A stretch of DNA of 64,000 nucleotides from Gnetum montanum (Eukaryota; Streptophyta; Gnetopsida; Gnetales; Gnetaceae): assembly GCA_015680685.1 (NCBI GenBank), contig MNCI01034697.1, positions 310,267 to 374,266 of the forward strand. The letters are read 5' to 3'. The number at the start of each line of letters is the position of its first letter. Within the stretch, counting starts at the first letter, position 1. The notes below the pieces were generated by a model. The model was not told the DNA's origin, did no database searches, and saw only the letters and a list, made by a program, of their open reading frames with translations. The position numbers were made by a program, and so were the translations under genes. Of the stretch, positions 60,147-64,000 are shown one piece after another.

Positions 60147-61312
60147 ACCTCCAATGCCACTACCATGTTGCCTATAACACTACAAATTTAGCTAAAGAGT
60201 AAGTACATTTGCATTTGTTTAGGTTATTGATTACTTGAGAATTTGAAATCTACATTTGCTAGTAATTCTAATAACCATGATGTGCAAAATTTTTTTTATT
60301 TCAATAAACCCTAGCTGGCCAATCCCCTGCTCATACACCACTCTGCTAATCTTGCTGTGGCTACAACAGCAACTTGCTATTGTTAACACACCTCCTATGG
60401 TGACCCACCACACCACCAACCCTTATCCAAGGCTTTGGCCACCAACCGACAATGCAGCAGCTGCTGCTTCAACCATATATCCCTTCATCATGCTGTTGTT
60501 ATTTCCTCCTATGTCTGTTCACCACTTTCCCTTGCCAACGTCACCTCCTCGAGTGCTTCCTCGATGCATCACTCTCCCATACCACATCGCCACAATTCCT
60601 ACCCATTTCTCCCCTTCTGTGTCGCTCTTCATACCTACATTCCTACATTTTGCACCACCATCCTCTCTACCATGTGCCACACATCCAAGCCATAGAAATT
60701 TCTATTTTTGTGTTTTTAAAAAAAAAATAATATGTACATAATAAAAGACATATATATATACATCTATAAGTAAATAAAGATATGTTTTTATTTATTTATT
60801 TATTATTAAGTCTATTGATACTCTCTTAGTTTTTCTTTAATTGATGAAGAGTTGTTAGACTTTGAGAAAAACAAGAAAATCCAAATCACTAAAGACAAAT
60901 CTCTACACCACCAAACTTGCTGCACTTGCCAAAAGAGATTATGCATGGTAACCATGTGAGCAGACACATGTCTAGTTACTCTTCTAAGGGGTACTTTCTC
61001 TTTTGGACGTACTTTTTCATCTTTCCAAAATGTCTAGTTACTCTTCTAAGGGCCACTTCCTCTTCCTCTTCTTCCCAGAAGAGAAAGATAGTGAGAAGGA
61101 AGCTCTATTAAAGGCCTTAAGCAACAAAATATCATCAAGGAGCAATCAACAACACAAGGCCTCTTCTTCCTTTTCTCCTCCCATCTCCTCCCAATATCAT
61201 CAATAATGAACATAAGGCCTTTTATTCCTTTCCTCCTCCCATCTTTTCCCAATCTCATCTTTTTGTCTTCCTCTTCTTACACCCCATTATCCCACTACAC
61301 CCTAAACCTTAC
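60140..61312 (+). repeat. Dispersed repeat, copy 2: decayed ORF end plus 3' region (matches 33265-34437)
   Basis: It includes a broken version of the envelope-position ORF end (LHLFRLLIT, then stop) and the C-rich, AT-rich and pyrimidine-rich parts of copy 1. It stops at CCTAAACCTTAC, where a minus-strand LTR begins; copy 1 continues beyond that point. Two different long frames are open in both copies, which reflects base composition. Confidence 0.75.
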
Positions 61313-61665
61313 TAATGAGGGGTGAGGTACCCCTATGTCCAACCATGAGAATCACGGGCGTTCACACGTGACTTGGTCGAATTCTGTAGACTGTAAGCAC
61401 TTGCATACACCAACGCTAACTAGCAAAACCTTATGTTAGAGCAATCGTTGTCTTCCAACCTCACTTGTGGTGTTCTGATATAATGGTTAAGTGAGATTGA
61501 GGCAAATGATTTTTATGGATTTTCTCTTTATCTTCTAGAGTCTAATTCTTGAAACGAAATGTAAGGAATGGAATATTATGTAGTCTATAGTTATCCTAAT
61601 CTATCTCTTGATTCTTCCTAGCATAAGCATTCGATCCCATCTTCCATGCACATCTTGAGCATCCT
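61313..61665 (-). repeat. Partial Athila-like LTR (minus), split by a later LTR insertion
   Basis: It starts TAATGAGGGGTGAGG on the plus strand (TGATGAG with one change), and its end region matches other LTRs (GGTACCCC, then a GTCGAATTCTG-like word). At 61665 it breaks off inside the U5-R part and another complete LTR begins. Confidence 0.7.
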
Positions 61666-62010
61666 TGATGAGTGGCAAGGTACCCCTACACTCAACCATA
61701 CGAAACGAGCATCGCACGCGCGATCCGGTCGAACTCTACAAATGGACTAGTTGTGGTACCTAAATAGTTAGCCTTAGGTCACAGTTCGTTGTCTTCCCAC
61801 CTGGACTAGTATTGCATTTGTCACGTATGGTTTAGTCCAAATGAGGTGTATGATGTGTTCCTAATTCTAATGCTACTCCTGAAGGAAATGGAAAAGAATA
61901 TTAACTAAGCTAAGCTAGGAAGGAAAGGGTAAGAAAATCTAATCTAGCCTAAGTGCGACGAGCAACCGATTCCTTGATCAACCGTACACATCTTGGACTT
62001 CGTGCACGAC

Positions 62011-62137
62011 TACCACTGGGACTACCAAGTGTAGATCCTAGGTACGCCACTGGGATTACCAAGCGTAGATCCCAAATACGCCACTGGGTTACCAAGCGTA
62101 GATCCTAGCTACACCACCGGGCTACCAAGCAGTCACA
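62011..62137 (-). repeat. Minisatellite of about 33 bp inside the LTR
   Basis: Four units start at 62011, 62043, 62077 and 62110, each containing CCACTGGGATTACCAAGCG or a close variant followed by TAGATCC. Other LTRs of the window hold one or two diverged units (about 27470, 43205, 47750). Confidence 0.8.
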
Positions 62138-62462
62138 CTTAATGCTTGTAATCAAGTTGTACTCGTTCCGTGTTCTAGGAGTTTAAGGGTGAGAGAGAGA
62201 GAAAATAGTAAATAACATTAAATAAATAACAAATAAATAAATAACAAATTGAATGCTACAATGATGAAGTAATCTCGATCTTTATTGCCAGTCATGCGCG
62301 TGTCCAACTACGACACACTCGAATAAAGACACCGTACAATTACATTCACCAAACTGCGGGCAGAAACAGAAAAAAATCTAACTCTGGAGGGATCAAACTG
62401 CCAGAGCTTTGCTACTCTAAAATTGGGATCCCCAAACAAGGGAGAGCCACCTCTTATTTATA

Positions 62463-62596
62463 GATATGGCGATGCAGTACGATATCGCGTACGCGATATC
62501 GTAGGGGAAGACACGATATACGCGATATCGCAGCCCATGCGATATCGCGACTACTGATACAACGAGGCTATGATATCACAGCTGTGACATCACAGC
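62463..62596 (-). promoter_or_regulatory. GATATC palindrome cluster upstream of the LTR TATA box
   Basis: GATATC occurs at 62481, 62495, 62524, 62541 and 62572; four are within CGATATCG or GCGATATCG. GATATA lies at 62515 and a further stem, GCTGTGA-CA-TCACAGC, at 62581-62596. The cluster starts beside the TATA box and fills most of the space to the LTR start. Confidence 0.75.
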
Positions 62597-62617
62597 CAGC
62601 AAATTCATGACTCATCA

Positions 62618-62630
62618 TACCCCCACGACT
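62618..62630 (-). other. 3' polypurine tract
   Basis: The minus strand reads AGTCGTGGGGGTA immediately before TGATGAG. The tract primes plus-strand DNA synthesis in retroelements. Very similar words occur internally at 63704-63686 and after integrase in other copies. Confidence 0.75.
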
Positions 62631-62829
62631 GAATGAAAACTCGTCCTCAAGTTACAAAGAGAACAAGCTCCATTGATTACACAGTCGATAGGTATGGGAT
62701 TATTGATTGATTAGAATGGATTCATGTCGCAGTGTGGAGTGAGACATAACACAAAAGAAAATCTTATGAATACAAAATGGTGGAACTCATGTAGTTCCTT
62801 GTGGCGGTGGCTCCTCCATAGGTGTCTTT

Positions 62830-63383
62830 CCCTTTTCTTACGCTCTAGGCTTTGAAGCTTGATGGCGTTGAAGTACGGCCTAGAGTTTCTCCTCTTGTAA
62901 GGTCTTGAGTGCCTTGGCGTGCATATAAGTTTGCACTTGTGCCATAGAGGCAGCCCAGTTAGCCTTCTCTTTTTCTTTCGCCACCCCTTTATTCTCTGTC
63001 AACAATTTATTAAGTTTCTCGATTTTAAAAGTGTCCAGCTGGTTTTGAGCAACCTTTGGCCCCGTGTTCGGAAGGTTTAATACTTCTGAAATGGCTTGAA
63101 TAGAGAAATCAATAGTCACACCACAAATGTTAACCATGGTGCCTTCTACTTTATTATGCCAAAATTGGTACATTTCCCCTGAGTACCAGGCACCACTTTC
63201 AAAGAGGATATCTTCTACTTCTGCCTGCCCAGACCGTATGGTAGGAGGATCTTCTTGATGAACGCTGAATGATTGTTCCTCCTATTCTGCATGTTGTCCG
63301 ATAGGATCTTGTCTTCCACCTCTCCGAGATCATTTGATCGCACCTTGAGCAGGACCTTCCTGTTATCCACATTTTGGGGTCAT
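62830..63383 (-). pseudogene. Envelope-position ORF, minus strand, shortened
   Basis: From ATG at 63383 the frame aligns with the plus-strand ORF at 31792: a basic start, then directly FESGAWYSGEMYQFWHN and VNICGVTIDFSIQAISEVL, and a charged helical end (KEKEKANWAASMAQVQTYMH). About 30-40 codons before GAWY present in the other copy are missing and three in-frame stops occur before MYQFWHN. It lies about 200 bp before the polypurine tract and LTR. Confidence 0.65.
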
Positions 63384-63414
63384 CTGCAATCACACGGGAC
63401 CAATTGTTAGTAAG
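63384..63414 (-). promoter_or_regulatory. Branch point and splice acceptor before the envelope-position ORF (minus)
   Basis: CTTACTAAC (63414-63406) is a perfect branch-point word, and TGATTGCAG ends with AG at 63385-63384 directly before ATG 63383. The branch A lies just over 20 nt from the acceptor, a normal plant distance. Confidence 0.55.
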
Positions 63415-64000
63415 GTTGTTACCAAAGTTAGGTTATACCTTACTACTTGCCTTAATATATTTACTTTATTTCCGTGTGATGTTAATTATTGGAAGAATGT
63501 GTCCCTGAAGGATTATAGTGTTGAGTCCTCTTTGCTTAGGTGGTTTCCAAATTTAATTTTTTTGGTATAGCTAAGGGGGTGAAATTGCTTTTGACACATT
63601 TTATTCCTAATTTTAGAACTAATTACCCTTAAAGATGTCCTTCGGGTGATGATGAATTTCAAAACATTTATGTGCTATTCAGCATGTGCCCCTCCCCCAC
63701 GACTAAGCTAAACACTCCGGGGTCAAGTAGGTTCAAACGGAATGAAAATCAGTGTACCAGCAAGCGAGTTATGGATATGAAAGCAAGGGATGCGCAATCG
63801 CAAGTTGTAGAGAGAAATTTGAAAAAATTCCCCTATGTGAACAATTGTAAATAATGTTGATTAGCACAAGGGAGTCATGTATATATATATTTTTATTGAA
63901 GTTAGGGCACTTAGAGAATGTACCAAATTTTTAATATTTCTTTGAAATTAAACGATGTAAACTAAGGACATATGGACTAAAGGGTTCCAGGGTAATTCAA
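63415..64000 (-). other. Element interior upstream of the envelope-position ORF, with an internal polypurine tract
   Basis: No coding frame was recognised. A purine tract (GTGGGGGAGGGGC, minus, about 63701-63689) repeats the 3' polypurine tract. The segment 63.59-63.95 kb matches 31.28-31.63 kb on the plus strand and lacks the 77-bp GATATC unit. Confidence 0.6.

Larger units (their letters stand above)
61666..62617 (-). repeat. Best preserved Athila-like LTR (952 bp, minus), 3' LTR of an element running off the window
   Basis: The terminal inverted words TGATGAGT and ACTCATCA are perfect. A TATA box (CTATAAATAAG, minus) lies at about 62463-62453. It holds the GATATC cluster and an internal minisatellite. 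A polypurine tract GTGGGGGTA adjoins the start at 62626-62618, and the envelope-position ORF lies further upstream (element sense), so this is the 3' LTR. CpG is better kept than elsewhere, suggesting the youngest insertion here. Confidence 0.85.

Noticed and set aside
60256-60741. 161-codon plus-strand frame, with counterparts open in the copy at 33.5-33.9 kb
   Set aside because: Two overlapping frames are open in both copies, Pro/Ser/His-rich and without a domain. C-rich, stop-poor sequence explains this better than coding.

Overview
The window is nuclear DNA of a seed plant. One low-copy host gene with plant-type introns sits in a large mass of old, mutated, partly nested LTR retrotransposons. 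The AT-rich, heavily decayed repeats and near-absence of genes fit a large genome such as a gymnosperm; that is an inference, and no sequence here names the species. A run of 31 N at 31528-31558 is an assembly gap.

The only confident cellular gene is a BTB/TAZ-domain protein gene (BT family, transcriptional adaptor type) on the minus strand at 36156-39113. It has five exons with GT-AG junctions in consistent phase, in a relatively CpG-rich, low-copy island (about 35.0-41.4 kb). Its frame is complete except for one in-frame TAG at 36676-36678, between the BACK and TAZ regions.

Most of the rest belongs to one family of Athila-like Ty3/gypsy elements. Shared marks are LTRs starting TGATGAG and ending CTCATCA, a primer site like tRNA-Asp, a gag zinc finger of C-x2-C-x3-H-P-K type, and an envelope-position ORF downstream of integrase. 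From left to right: a very old minus-strand copy (36-11196); a minus-strand Ty1/copia element (13212-18317) in other repeat DNA; a plus-strand copy with gag-PR-RT-INT (19684-27833); a second plus-strand unit starting from the same LTR with gag and an envelope-position ORF but no pol (27834 to about 34.4 kb); the BT gene island; a DUF4283/zinc-knuckle remnant (41.87-42.86 kb); a minus-strand gag-protease deletion derivative (42862-48211); a copy of a dispersed repeat also at 18.45-19.68 kb; a minus-strand gag-PR-RT-RNaseH-INT copy without visible LTRs (about 51.7-57.5 kb); a copia fragment (57.6-57.9 kb); and nested minus-strand LTRs with another envelope-position ORF (61.3-64.0 kb). All retroelement frames carry stops or deletions.

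The most unusual signal is a cluster of short palindromes centred on GATATC just upstream of the TATA box in several of these LTRs. The same motif also occurs as a separate 77-bp unit with perfect 11-bp inverted termini at 31353-31429; a related copy at 63.9 kb lacks it and gives an empty site. A different LTR-like region near 2.5-2.8 kb has an analogous cluster built on TTACGC/GCGTAA.
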